A stretch of DNA of 64,000 bases from the NCBI GenBank assembly GCA_020205615.1, contig CM035165.1:90148005-90212004 (forward strand), written 5' to 3'. Position numbers and translations under genes: made by a program. Under the pieces are notes generated by a model, which was not told where the DNA came from, did not search any database, and worked only from the letters and a program-made list of their open reading frames with translations. Each line of letters begins with the position of its first letter. Position 1 is the stretch's first letter. Shown in pieces: positions 46,130 through 58,455 of this stretch. This DNA is from Panax quinquefolius (taxonomy: Eukaryota; Streptophyta; Magnoliopsida; Apiales; Araliaceae).

Positions 46130-47469
46130 GTTTTCTCCTCTGCCGCCGCTGTAAACATTTCTCTCTCTTTCTCCCTCTTTCCTTGCCCCTCTCTCACGTG
46201 GCTCTCAAATCTCACCTCCTTCCCGTCGTCTCCCTCAATTTCGGTCCTCCGATCCTCCTTGTCCCCTTTAACAGATCAACGACGTAGTGCACATTGGTGG
46301 TGGTGGTGGCATAACGCAGCGGTGGTGCTTCTTTACCCCTTTAACATTGGATAGGATCCATTTTATTTTATTTAATTTTCCATTCCCACTTAAATAACAA
46401 CCAAAAATTAAATGCTTCATTTTATTTTCTCTAATGAACAATGATCTTGTGGTGGGGTGGTGACATCGCAAATAATAACAAGCAAACAAAAGGGCACCAT
46501 TTCAAGAATTTACATTTCAATTTGCCTAAAAAATAGGTTAAGTACAATATTAATTTTGTTTGCCCCAGTAATTGAATGTATATACTTCTTACAGTCCAAA
46601 TTAGAAGCCAATAATGTCCTCTTTGTATTGACTTAAAATGTTAATTAGTTTAAATTTGTTCATTATAGTTATGTTTTGCTTCTTACACAAACACATTAAC
46701 AAAGTTTGAGCACATATTTGTCAAGTATATCATTTTATAAGATATAGAATAGCAACAATGAAAGTTAAGATCTTGCAAGTAAGATTTATGATAAATAAAT
46801 CAATGATCAAAATAAATATAGCACTTTATAGTTTAGGATCAATTTGGTTTATATAGTGCTTATCACTCTCAAAGATTTGGCTATATATGAATCAACGTTT
46901 TATACACAAAGGACAATTTTCCTTGCAAGAATGATAAGGATAATGCCGACTGCACTAGGAATAAACTGATTATTCAATCTCAAAGAATAAATTGCCTTTA
47001 TCCGAAAATTATTGGCATCAAATTTACATTCAAAAATAACTCAACGGAAGAAAAGAAACCTGTATGAATTTGTAAAGTCCTCTGATACAAATGTCATCCT
47101 TCGAAAAGCTCTACAGTTACATATTTCAAGGAAATTGTAAAATCCTTGACCAGATTTGTACTACATGTTGCCTTCTACCAAAAAATAAAATAAAATACGG
47201 TTCAGTATTGCATTTGTCTATTTTTTTTCAATGTCTGTGACCAATACAATAATATATAAAACTTTATTTCATAAAATGAATACGTAAAATACAATGTCCG
47301 ACTAGATATCCTTCTGAATACGAAGGAATAAAGCGGGAATTGAATAAATCAATAAAAAAATTAAACAATATGGAGTGTCAATATGACTTCCCTTATTTGT
47401 TACAATAATCTAGTCATATATACTCTTGTAAAAATGACGGGTATTGTGTTTTTTGTTTGTATAAGAACT
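46130..47469. other. Unassigned sequence between duplicated segment and P450 pseudogene
   Basis: 46130-46350 is CT-rich and GC-richer (TCTCTCTCTTTCTCCCTC, GGTGGTGGTGGTGGC), like a plant 5' leader or promoter-proximal fragment, but no coding exon follows on either strand. The rest is AT-rich with no supported feature. Confidence 0.4.
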
Positions 47470-48803
47470 TGTTTATATAAGGATTTTAGTCACGAAGCGA
47501 AGTGTTGGATTAAGTGGAATTGTTAGCAGATTTCTCGACCATATCCAAGTCACCAGTTGAAATCCCACTCGGTAGCTCCCAATCAAAGCAATGCAACAAC
47601 TGAGCCAACACAAATTGAATGTTGATCAATCCTAGCTGCATTCCAGGGCACCCTCTTCTACCTGACCCAAATGGTAAGAGCTGGAAATCACGTCCTCGAA
47701 GATCTATTTTGCTCCTAGTAAACCTCTCAGGAAGGAATTCTTCAACGTCTTCAGACCACAGGTTAGGATCTCGTCCTAGGGCCCAAGCATTTACGATTAC
47801 TCGTGATTTCTTAGGTATGTAATACCCGTCGATCACAATATCCTCCCTAGACTCATGAGGACCCAATAATGGTGCAATAGGATGCAGTCTTAAACCTTCT
47901 TTAACCACCATATATAGGTATTCTAACTTTGGCAGATCAGTCTCCTCCACCATTCGATCAAGTCCTACAATGCTATTTACTTCCTCTTGACACTTTTCAT
48001 CACCCTTGGATGCCTTATGAGTTCTGCTAGTATCCATTCGATGGAGGTATATGAAGTATCGATCGCTGCTGTGATAATGTCTACCATGATAGATTTAATA
48101 CCCGACCTGTCAATTGCTTTAGCTAACTCGTGATGGGTGCTTGTGGAATTTTTCATCAATGATAGCATTTCATCAACAAAGTCGGTATTTTCCTTTTGAA
48201 GTCCATTACTTGCGTTTTGTTCATGCTCATCAATAATTAGCTCCAACATTTTGTCAAGTTTCTTGCCGGCTTCCTTAAAGCTTCGAGTCAATCCTATATA
48301 GAGGAAATATATATTGAGATCGTGTTTTGTGGTTATTAAAATGTTAAAAATATATATAAACAAAATAAACTTTCTTTTAAAAGTTTGAGATATATATTAA
48401 TTCGCGAAGAAGGTCAAAGTGAGCCAGGAAAGCGCAAAATCAGAAGATTGAACTTTCAGAGTACCAATGCGAAGCTTTCATTCATAATACCTTGAGATCA
48501 AACCTATATCATGCACACGCCCCAAAAGCAACCTATATAAGTCGTATTACTCAATAAGATCGTAGCGCTTGCACTAATATCCACCACCTCACATTTAGCG
48601 GCGGCATCCTTAAGCTCCTTCACCAATAACCCAAGCTCCTCCTTTCTCATCCCAACAAAAGAATTAATCTTTGAAGGAGCAAGAAGCTCTTGTACAACAA
48701 ACTTTCTTACATTGCGCCAGTATGGACCGTCGGTGAAGGTGATGCCCTTATTACCATATGCCATATATTCCGCGGTCTGAAATAATTTTATGAGTCTTTT
48801 AGC
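47470..48803 (-). pseudogene. Cytochrome P450 pseudogene, CYP71 clan, CYP736A-like
   Basis: Blocks in order: AEYMAYGNKGITFTDGPYWR (B-C region, from 48780); helix I with [12 protein letters not shown] (near 48070); K-helix EGLRLHP with ExxR; PERF; and the heme-binding [10 protein letters not shown] with the ligand Cys (about 47660). The first roughly 100 residues, including the membrane anchor, are missing. A frame break lies near 48530 and about 40 residues are lost before the block at 48290. A further break occurs near 47995 (after HPRVMK) and another near 47525 before GLTIP. Functional relatives are ER-anchored monooxygenases of about 500 residues. Dispersed frame breaks indicate a pseudogene, unless some are assembly errors. 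Confidence 0.88.
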
Positions 48804-49583
48804 TGATCGATCACGAGTCAATATACAATTTTGGTCTGAAATTATTTATGACTAGAATTGGAAATAAAAAATTTTGGTTTGTTTATGGATTATAAAATAT
48901 GATTATGGTTCTTTCTAAGAACTAATTAAAAATATACAATTTGTTTTTAATGAGTTGAATCAGTTGCAACCAAATGATTATGTGTCCAATATAGGTCAAC
49001 TCATTTTTTAAATTTAAAACTTACGTACTATTATTATGACCAAATGAAGTAAATTACTTAATATATTAATTTTTTATAATATTCGTTCAATTTCTCTTTC
49101 TAATTTTTTTGAACATATTTTCTCTCAAAAAATTTCCGACTCCAGGACAATGTGACGCGATCACTTGGTTATATTTCTTAGTTATTAACTTATTACATTT
49201 GTCTTTAGCTAAAAAAATAAATAAATAAATTGACAAAACTGAAGGAGCTATAAAGCCAGAAAAAATGAACATGAAGCAACCTACAACTCAAATTTTATGC
49301 TATTTTTTCCCAAATCTAAAAGATATGAAGAAGGAAATACAATAGGAAATATAAAAACATATAAAATAAATATAAAATATAAAAGAAATACTTGTAGCAA
49401 ATTGAAAACAAAGCTAAAATGACAAGAATAGGAACTGAGAAGGTTAAAAAAAGTAGTGGAATAATAACACATGATCAGAGGGTAGCAAAAAAAAAATTCC
49501 CAAGGCCTTTTGGCAGACGACTTATAATCCAACTTACACCTAGAATTATATAGAGATCGAAATAGAAAGAGAGAGAATACATA
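48804..49583. other. AT-rich spacer upstream of the P450 pseudogene
   Basis: I looked for the missing N-terminal P450 exon (membrane anchor, PPGP hinge) on the minus strand and did not find it. No other feature is supported. Confidence 0.5.
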
Positions 49584-51022
49584 GATTGGTTTTTTTTATT
49601 AGTTAGAATGGCAGCTCTCCAAGTTGCCACCCACTTTTAAAGTCGTTTTTAAAGTTTATTTTTCACCAATTAAATCCTTAAAGGGACATTTTTTGACATT
49701 TCAGTTCTTTTACCCGATTTGAACCCTACCCATTTTGACCAAATTTTGTTCCACCCGACCTAGTTTAACCCAATGCCAATTTCACCAATTTTTTTTTGAA
49801 AAAAAACTAAAAAGTTTTAAATTATTAAAAAAGTAAATGATATTTTGAAAATAATATTTTATTTTAAAATAATAATAATAATTATTATTTTAAATACTCT
49901 TAAAAATAATTATTATTTTCAGGAAAAAATATTAGAAGCTTTTATGTTTTTCATAAAATGAGTAAAGTTTCATAAAATAAAGATTCAAAAAAATTAAATA
50001 AGAAAATAAAACTTTATTTTCAAAGAAATAGATTTTTTTTCATTTTTTATGTAACACTTTATTTTAGAAGGAAAAAGTTGGTTTTTGTCTTTACCATTAT
50101 TATATGTATTCTTAATATTAGAGTTTTTAAAACAAAAACTAAAAATAGAAATTAAAATACAAAAAGCATTAAAAGATAAATAAAAAGCTGATTCATTTTT
50201 AAAAAAACAAATTAAAAAGTTTTTTAAAAATTATTATTTTCAAGAAAAAATTAGAAAATTTTTATATTTAAAAAATGAGTAAAGTTTTAGAAAATATAGA
50301 TTAAAAAAAAAATAAAACAACAAAATACAACTTTATTTTTAGTAAAAATAGAAATATTTTTTTAAAAATTTAGTAAATTTCATAAAATATAGATTAAAAA
50401 ATAAAATTAGAAAACTTTATTTTCATTAAAAATATAATTTTTATATTTTTAAACGATGTATATATTTTCCTAAAATTAATAAAGAATTAGAAATTTTAAA
50501 CTTGAATTTTTGAATCTATATTTTATGAAACTTCACTCAATTTAGGAAAAATAAAAGTTTCTAATATTTTTTTCTAAAATTAATAACTATTTTTAAATCT
50601 TTTAAAATTTTAATTTTATTTTAAAACATAAAAATAAATATTATATTAAAAATAATATTTTATTTTATAATATTAAAATAAATTATTATTTTTGAAAAAT
50701 ATTATTTTATTTTAAAATATTATAATTAATTAATATTTTAAAATATTAAAAAAATTATTATTTTAAAAATAATATTTTATTTTAAATATTTAAAATAATA
50801 ATTTGAAAATAATTAATTGGTAAAATTGGGTTAGTCAATTATTTGGACATCTTGATTGGATAAAAATTTGGTCTAAATGGGTCGGATTGGGGTCAAATTT
50901 GGTAAAAGGAACGAAAATTTCAAAACATATCGTTTTAAGGACCTAATTAGCGAAAAATGAATTTTAGGGAAGACTTTAAAAGTGAGTGACATAACTTGGA
51001 GGGACAAAAGTAACATTCAATC
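49584..51022. mobile_element. Second foldback element, about 1.4 kb
   Basis: The arms are inverted repeats. CTCCAAGTTGCCACCCACTT and AAAGTCGTTTTTAAAG near 49620 pair with the complements of AAGACTTTAAAAGTGAGTG and AACTTGGAGG near 50980. ACCCATTTTGACCAAAT (about 49728) pairs with ATTTGGTCTAAATGGGT (about 50865). The centre is AT-rich and self-complementary (AATAATATTTTATTTTAAA motifs), so most of the element can fold. No TSD was fixed with confidence. It is unrelated in terminal sequence to the element at 6472. Confidence 0.65.
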
Positions 51023-51298
51023 TTTCGATTATGAAGACGGAGACGGAGAAGTCGATGTGTGAGAGGAGAGAATTGGATTCTTTTGATTTTAGTTCGGAAC
51101 AAATTAAAAAATAGGTTGAAATCAGTTAACTGGTTCGTGTTTGTTTATCTTTTAAGAAATACGGGTCTAAATTTTAACCTACTTAGATAATTTAAAGTAC
51201 TTATTAACCGATTCATATGGTCCAAGTTAATTTGGATTGGGCTACCAATTTGTAAGCCAAATTGTCAGGCCTATTCAAGACTATATATTTTTTAGATA

Positions 51299-51303
51299 CA
51301 ATG
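51299..51303 (+). repeat. Left target-site duplication (CAATG) of the C array
   Basis: CAATG directly precedes the first C LTR. The identical 5 bp follow the fourth LTR at 60468-60472. A 5-bp duplication is standard for Ty3/gypsy integration. Confidence 0.85.
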
Positions 51304-53351
51304 TGTGAGACCCAAAATTTTATGAAATAAAAGTATTCAATTTTTCTATTTTGGCAAATAGTTAAATTGATAAAAGTTTAAAGTTAAGGGTAATATGTGA
51401 ATTTTTTTTTTTTGCAAAGTAAGCAAGTTGATATAAAATATTCGTTGTGCTGGGGAATATTCGATTAGTCGGAGAATATTCTTTTTGTCGGGGAATATCC
51501 GTACGACGGTACAATCATTGGTGGAACCCACAACGGAATTATTGTCGGATTGAGAAAACAACAAAAATATTTTATTAAAAATAACGGCGGAAGTTTTACC
51601 ATTAATACTGTTGAACTACTCAGTAGTAAAAAGTACGATGTCTACGCGTGGTTTTATGTAAAATATGCGGTATTGATTATTGATGCTTATGTGATAAGTC
51701 ACTCAGTTTTGTTTTATAGTATTATTAATTTAATAAAATAGAAAAGCTTTTTATTTTAAAACAGAATACTTTTATAAAGTTATTCTATAAATAGAATATA
51801 TTATATTCTATTATGCATAGTGTTTTGCATAGTAAAATCTTTTTATATAAAATAGAATACTTTTATAAAGTTATTCATAAATAGAATATATTATATTTTA
51901 TTATGCATAGTGTTGCATAGTGTTTTGCATAGTAAAATCTTTTTATATAAAACAAAATACTTTTATAAAGTTATTTGTTTTATTAGATTATAAATAGAAT
52001 ATATTATATTTTATTTAAAAGATTTTGCTTTAAATATGGACCGTCCATTTAAAGTAAATCAATCTGGACCGTTCATGAATTTGTTACTATGCAGTCCATT
52101 CTTCTATAAATAGAAAAGCTCATTCATTCATTATTTCTTATGAATTCATTTGAAACTCTAGAGAGAGAAACTATAGAGAGAAAGAAGAAAAGTGTTACAT
52201 TATTTCACTACTTCTATATACTGTGACTCTTCTTTCTAAGGTGAAGACGGTGATGAAAATTATTTTCATTCACAGGTGCGAAGAGGAATTTAGAATCACA
52301 ATTGTGATTATGAGTTATTCACATGATCGTGGGACGGGAATTGTTGATTTATTTCTGAGGATAAAACATTATTGGTGGACTTTTAACATAGAAGATAATA
52401 GACCTTATGGTCTATTTGACTCTTCTAATGGATTGCTTGTTCCGCTGCAACTATGGTTAAAAAGTTTTATCATCTATCATATGTTCTAAATCTCTGATTT
52501 ATTATTGATGAAAGCTATTGATAATTTAATTATCTTTAGTCATGATATTCTTTACTGGGCTAGTTGTGCTCACCCTTTCTGCTTCACGTACAATTCCTTT
52601 CAGGTAATAAGAGTGGTGCCATAAGAATGTTGTCGGGTCGAGCGGGAATAACAGGGGAATAGAATAGTGGTCTCTACCTGTGGAGGTTCTCCCAAAACAA
52701 TATAGAAAAGTGTGTTGTATTCTATACAACATTTAGTAGTTATATTTGGTAAATCAAATAGGGTGAGGTGAACCCAACTTTGGAAGGGTGTTTTGCCACT
52801 ATCATATAAGATGTCTAATGACATATAACCTCGTGTTATCATAAGACAGGGTTGTGCAATCCACTTGCTGAGTATATCTATGGGAACTACCTATATGATC
52901 TTGGAGTTTATTTGAAATATAATATTCACTTGAAAACAATGGAGATAGTTATATGTCAAGAGAAGACTCACCATTAGAAAGAAGATGATAGTAATCTTCT
53001 CATTTTTCTTTCTGGTCTATTAGATTGACAAGGATAATTCTGGCCATATGATATCTATTATAACCTGACGCATGGCCTCCCATAGTAATGAAGGTTTTCT
53101 TGAGCACTTCCCAAAGATTTTAATTTCTAAAAGCAGTTTTTGACTATACTTTTATGTAAAGTACCATTGTAAGTTGTGGTGAGGCACCGTAGAGAGTTAC
53201 ATACATTTGTATTAAAACTCATAGTTAATCGTGGTCGTAATTATACATCTGACATTTCAACAATTGTATAAATGAAGTTGTATTTGAATTTTGTACCATG
53301 TATCTGCCGACTCAGAATGGGTGATGTATACCTAATTTTGGGGGCGTCACA
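51304..53351 (+). mobile_element. Subfamily C LTR, copy C1
   Basis: 2048 bp, TGTGAGACCC...GGCGTCACA. The TATA box is at 52105-52113. Termini are shared with subfamilies A and B, but the middle is shorter and lacks the large minisatellites. AT-rich subrepeats (TTTTATATAAAACAGAATAC / GCATAGTAAAATC) occupy about 51740-52000. Confidence 0.92.
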
Positions 53352-53684
53352 GTTGGTATCAGAGCTTAGGAATATGGTCGTTGGCGAAAATAAGAGTCTA
53401 GAACTAGGAGGGGAGAGACGAGTTATATACTTCGCTAGTGTGTGACTTATTTAAGCTGAAATTGTTTACTTGATCAGTTGATAAATTGTGATATATCAAT
53501 TAACCTTTGTTTTGAAGATATATTCTAGAATGATATCTGAAATACAGGAGATGAGCAATGGAAAAATCATGATACAGAGGATATAACCGGGAAGGTATAA
53601 ACCAAAAGAAAGCAAGGTATTCTCATCTCTTGAATATCAGTACGATACGTAAATTTGAGGGCAAAATTTCATAAGGAGGGTGAT
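53352..53684 (+). mobile_element. Internal domain 1 of the C array
   Basis: 333 bp. Primer binding site GTTGGTATCAGAGCTTAGG at the left, leader homologous to the gag-pol element, and polypurine tract ATAAGGAGGGTGAT at 53671-53684. The ATGAGCAATGG start seen in the A domains is present but the frame stops after about 11 codons. Confidence 0.92.
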
Positions 53685-55749
53685 TGTGAGACCCCGAATT
53701 TTATGAAATAAAAGTATTCAATTTTTCTATTTTGGTAAATAGTTAAATTGATAAAAGTTTAAAGTTAAGGGTAATATGTGATTTTTTTTGCAAAGTAAGC
53801 AAGTTAATATAAAATATTCGTTGTGTTGGGAATATTCGATTAGTCGGGGAATATTCTTTTTGTCGGGGAATATCCGATGACAGTACAATCATTAGTGGAC
53901 CCATAATGCGAAATTATTATCGGATCGAGAAAGCGACAAAAATATTTTATTGAAAATAACGGCGGAAGTTTTACCATTATCTTGTTGAACTACTCGGTGG
54001 TAAAAGAAACGATTAAATACGCTGCGTAGTGCGTAGTAGCACAAAGATATTGATTATTGATGCTTATGTGATAAGTCACTCGGTTTTGTTTTATTGGTAT
54101 TATTAATGTAATAAAAGCAGAAAAGCTTTTTATATAAAAGCAGAATACTTTTATAAAGTTATTCTATAAATAGAATATATTATATTCTATTATGCATAGT
54201 GTTTTGCATAGTAAAATCTTTTTATATAAAACAGAATACTTTTATAAAGTTATTCTATAAATAGAATATATTATATTTTATTATTCATAGTGTTGCATAG
54301 TATCTACATAGTATTTTGCATAGTAAAATCTTTTTATATAAAACAAAATACTTTTATAAAGTTATTCGTTTTATTAGATTATAAATAGAATATATTATGT
54401 TTTATTTAATAGATTTTACTTTAAATATGGACTGTCCGTTTAAAGTAAATCAATCTGGACCGTTCATGAATTTGTTACTATGCAGTCCATTCTTCTATAA
54501 ATAGAAGCTCATTCATTCATTATTTCTTACGAATTCACTAAAACTCTAGAGAGAGAAACTATAGAGAGAAAGAAGAAAAGTGTTCTCTTACTTCACTACT
54601 TCTATATCCAGTACTCTTCTTTCTAAGGTGAAGACATGTGATGAAAATTATCTTCGTCCTGGGTGCGAAGAGGAATTTAGAATCACAATTGTGATTATGA
54701 GTTATTCACATGATCGTGGACGGGAATTGTTGATTTATTTTACAGGGATAAAACATTATTGGTGGACTTTTAACATAGAGAAGATAATAGACCTTATGGT
54801 CTATTTGACTCTTCTAATGGACTGCTCGTTCCGCTGCAACTATGGTTGAAAAGTTTTATCATTTATCATATGTTCTAAATCTCTGATTTATTATTGATGA
54901 AAGCTATTGATAATTTAATTATCTTTAGTCATTATATTCTTTATTGGGCTAGTTGTGCTCACCCTTTCTGCTTCACGTACAATTCCTTTCAGGTAATAAG
55001 TGTGTTGCCGTAAGAATGTTGCCGAGTCGGCGGAGAATAACAGGGAATAGAATGTGGTCTCTCTATAATGGAGGTTCTCCCTAAACAGTATAGAAAAGTG
55101 TGTTGTATTCTATACAATATTTAGTAGTTATATTTGGTGAATCAAATAGGGTGAGGTGAACCTAACTTTGGAAGGGTGTTTTGCCACTATCATACAAGAT
55201 GTCTAATGACATATAACCTCGTGTTATCATAAGACATGGTTATGCGCATCCATTTCTTTGAGTATATCTACTGGGCACTACTATATGATCTTGGAGTTTA
55301 TTTGAAATATAATATTCACTTGAAAGCAGTGGAGATAGTTATATGTCAAGAGAAGACTCACCATTGGAAAGAAGATGATAGTAATCTTCTCGTTTTTTTC
55401 TTTGGGGTCTATTCAATCAACCAAGGATAATTTTGTGGCCATATGATATCTATTATAACCTTGACGCATGGCCTCCCATGCACGAAGGTTTCCTTGAGCA
55501 CTTCCCAAAGATTTTAATTTCTAAAAGCAGTTTTTCACTATACTTTTATGTAAAGTACCATTGTAAGGTTGTGAATGCAGGCACCATGAGAGTTACATAC
55601 ATTTGTATTAAAACTCATAGTTAAGCGTGGTCGTATTCTATACTGATGTATTTCAACAGATTGTATAAATAAAGTAGTATTTGAATTTTGTACCATGTAT
55701 GTCGGCGACTCAGAATGGGTGATGTATACCTAATTTTGGGGGCATCACG
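53685..55749 (+). mobile_element. Subfamily C LTR, copy C2
   Basis: 2065 bp with both family termini (end changed to GGCATCACG). The TATA box is at 54496-54504. The 89-codon frame at 54580-54849 is within R/U5 and is also seen, broken, in other copies, so it is not treated as a gene. Confidence 0.92.
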
Positions 55750-56081
55750 GTTGGTATCGAGCTTAGGGATATGGTCATTTGGCGGAGATAAGAGTCTAGA
55801 ACTAGGAGGAGAGACGAGTTATATACTTCGCTAGTGTGTGACTTACCTAATTTGAAATTGTTTACTTGATAAGTTGATAAATTGTGATATGTTAATTAAC
55901 CTTTATTTTGAAGATATATTCTAGAATGATATCCGAAATGGGAGATGAGCAATGGAAAAATCATGATCTGAGAGGATATAGCCGGAAGGTACAATCCAAA
56001 AGAAAGCAAGGTATTCTCATCTCTTGAATATCAGTGCGTCACGTAAATTTCGAGGGCTTAAATTTCATAAGGAGGGGTGAT
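55750..56081 (+). mobile_element. Internal domain 2 of the C array
   Basis: 332 bp. Primer binding site GTTGGTATCGAGCTTAGGG (one base short of the norm) and polypurine tract ATAAGGAGGGGTGAT. Otherwise colinear with internal domain 1. Confidence 0.92.
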
Positions 56082-58121
56082 TGTGAGACCCCAATTTTAT
56101 GAAATAAAAGTATTCAATTTTTCTATTTTGGTAAATAGTTAAATTGATAAAAGTTTAAAGTTTAGAGGCGATATGTGGAAATTTTTATTTTGCAAAGTAA
56201 GCAAGTTGATATAAAATATTAGATTTGTGTTTGGGAATATTCGATTAGTGGGAATATTCTTTTTTGTGGGAATATCCAAATTTGACAGACAATCATTAGT
56301 GGACCCCTACAACGGAATTATTATCGGATTGAAAAACGACAAAAATATCTTATTGAAAATAACGGTGGAAGTTTTACCATTAATTACATTGAACTACTCG
56401 ATAGTAAAAACAAAGAATCTGGCGTGGTTGCATAAGTAGACTACAAGTATTGATTATTGATGCTTATGTGATAAGTCACCGGTTTTTGTTTTATTGGTAT
56501 TATTAATGTAATAAAACGAAAAGCTTTTATAAAAGCAGAATACTTTTATAAAGTTATTCTATAAATAGAATATATTATATTCTATTATGCATAGTATTTT
56601 GCATAGTAAAATCTTTTATATAAAATAGAATACTTTTATAAAGTTATTCTATAAATAGAATATATTATATTTTATTATGCATAGTGTTGCATAGTGTTTT
56701 GCATAGTAAAATCTTTTATATAAAAGCAGAATACTTTTATAAAGTTATTTGTTTTATTAGATTATAAATAGAATATAATATATTTTATTTAAAAGATTTT
56801 GCTTTAAATATGGATAAAATCCATTTAAAGTAAATCAATACGGACCGTTCATGAATTAGTTACTATGCAGTCCATTCTTCTATAAATAGAAGCTCATTCA
56901 TTCATTATTTCTTATGAATTCACTGAAACTCTAGAGAGAGAAACTATAGAGAGAAAGAAGAAAAGTGTTCTGTTACTTCACTACTTCTATATACAATACT
57001 CTTCTTTCTAAGGTGAAGACAGGTGATGAAAATTATTTTCGTCCTGGGTGCGAAGAGGAATTTAGAATCACAATTGTGATTATGAGTTATTCACATGATC
57101 GTGGGACGGAATTGTTGATTTATTTTACTGAGGATAAAACATTATTGGTGGACTTTTAACATAGAAGATAATAGACCTTATGGTCATTTGACTCTTCTAA
57201 TGGATTGCTCGTTAAGTTCTTAACTATGGTTAAAAAGTTTTATCATCTATCATATGTTCTAAATCTCTGATTTATTATTGATGAAAGCTATTGATAATTT
57301 AATTATCTTTAGTCATGATATTCTTTACTGGGCTAGTTGTGCTCACCCTTTCTGCTTCATGTACAATTCCTTTCAGGTAATAAGAGTGTTTAGTAAGAAT
57401 GTTGTTTCGTCGGCCCGGGAATAATAGGGAATAGAACAATGGTCTCTAGCTATGGAGGTTCTCCCTAAACAGTATAGAAACGTGTGTTGTATTCTATACA
57501 ACATTTAGTAGTTATATTTGGTGAATCAAATAGGGTGAGGTGAACCCAACTTTGGAAGGGTGTTTTGCCAATATCATACAAGATGTCTAATGACATATAA
57601 CCTCGTGTTATCATAAGGCAGGGTTGTGCGCATCCACTTGCTGAGTATATCTACGGGCACTACCTATATGATCTTGGAGTTTATTTGAAATATAATATTC
57701 ACTTGGAAACAGTGGAGATAATTATATGTCAAGAGAAGACTCACCATTGGAAAGAAGATGATAGTAATCTTCTCGTTTTTCTTTGGGGTCTATTGGGTCA
57801 ACCAAGGATAATTCTGTGGCCATATGATATCTATTATAACCTAGAAGCATCCTCCCATGTACGAATGTTTCCTTGAGCACTTCCCAAAGATTTTAATTTC
57901 TAAAATAGTTTTTGACTATACTTTTATGTAAAGTGCCATTGTAAGGTTGTGGTCGAGGCACCATGAGAGTTACATACATTTGTATTAAAACTCATAGTTA
58001 ACTGTGGTTATATTCTATACGACAGCTCAACAGTTGTATAAATGACGTTGTTTTTGAATTTTGTACCATGTATCTGGCGACTCAGAATGGGTGATGTATA
58101 CCGAATTTTGGGGGCGTCACA
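56082..58121 (+). mobile_element. Subfamily C LTR, copy C3
   Basis: 2040 bp, termini TGTGAGACCCC and GGCGTCACA, TATA box at 56881-56889. Differences from C2 are mostly short indels and clustered substitutions. Confidence 0.92.
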
Positions 58122-58455
58122 GTTGGTATCAGAGCTTAGGGATATAATTAAGTAGCAGAGATAAGAGTCTAGAACTAGGAGGAGAGACGAGTTATATACT
58201 TCAGCAAGTGTGTGACTTACCTAAGTGAAATTGTTTACTTGATAAGTTGACAAATTGTGATATGTCAATTAACCTTTGTTTTGAAGATATATTCTAGAAT
58301 GATATACGAAATACGGGAGATGAGCAATGGAAAATCATGATCTGAGAGGATATAACAGGAAGGTACAATCCAAAAAAGAAAGCAAGGTATTCTCATCTCT
58401 TGAATATCAGTGCACGACGTAAATTTCGAGGGTGAAATTTCATAAGGAGGGTGAT
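58122..58455 (+). mobile_element. Internal domain 3 of the C array
   Basis: 334 bp with primer binding site GTTGGTATCAGAGCTTAGG and polypurine tract ATAAGGAGGGTGAT, colinear with domains 1 and 2. Confidence 0.92.

Noticed and set aside
46130..46354. Possible coding exon in a GC-richer CT-rich block
   Set aside because: The frames are short and compositionally biased (Ser/Leu/Pro, Trp run) with no domain. More like a leader or promoter fragment.
54580..54849. 89-codon frame recurring in C LTRs (also near 52223, 56965, 59306)
   Set aside because: It lies in R/U5 of every C LTR, the length differs in each copy because of indels, and it has no recognisable domain. Recurrence reflects LTR homology.
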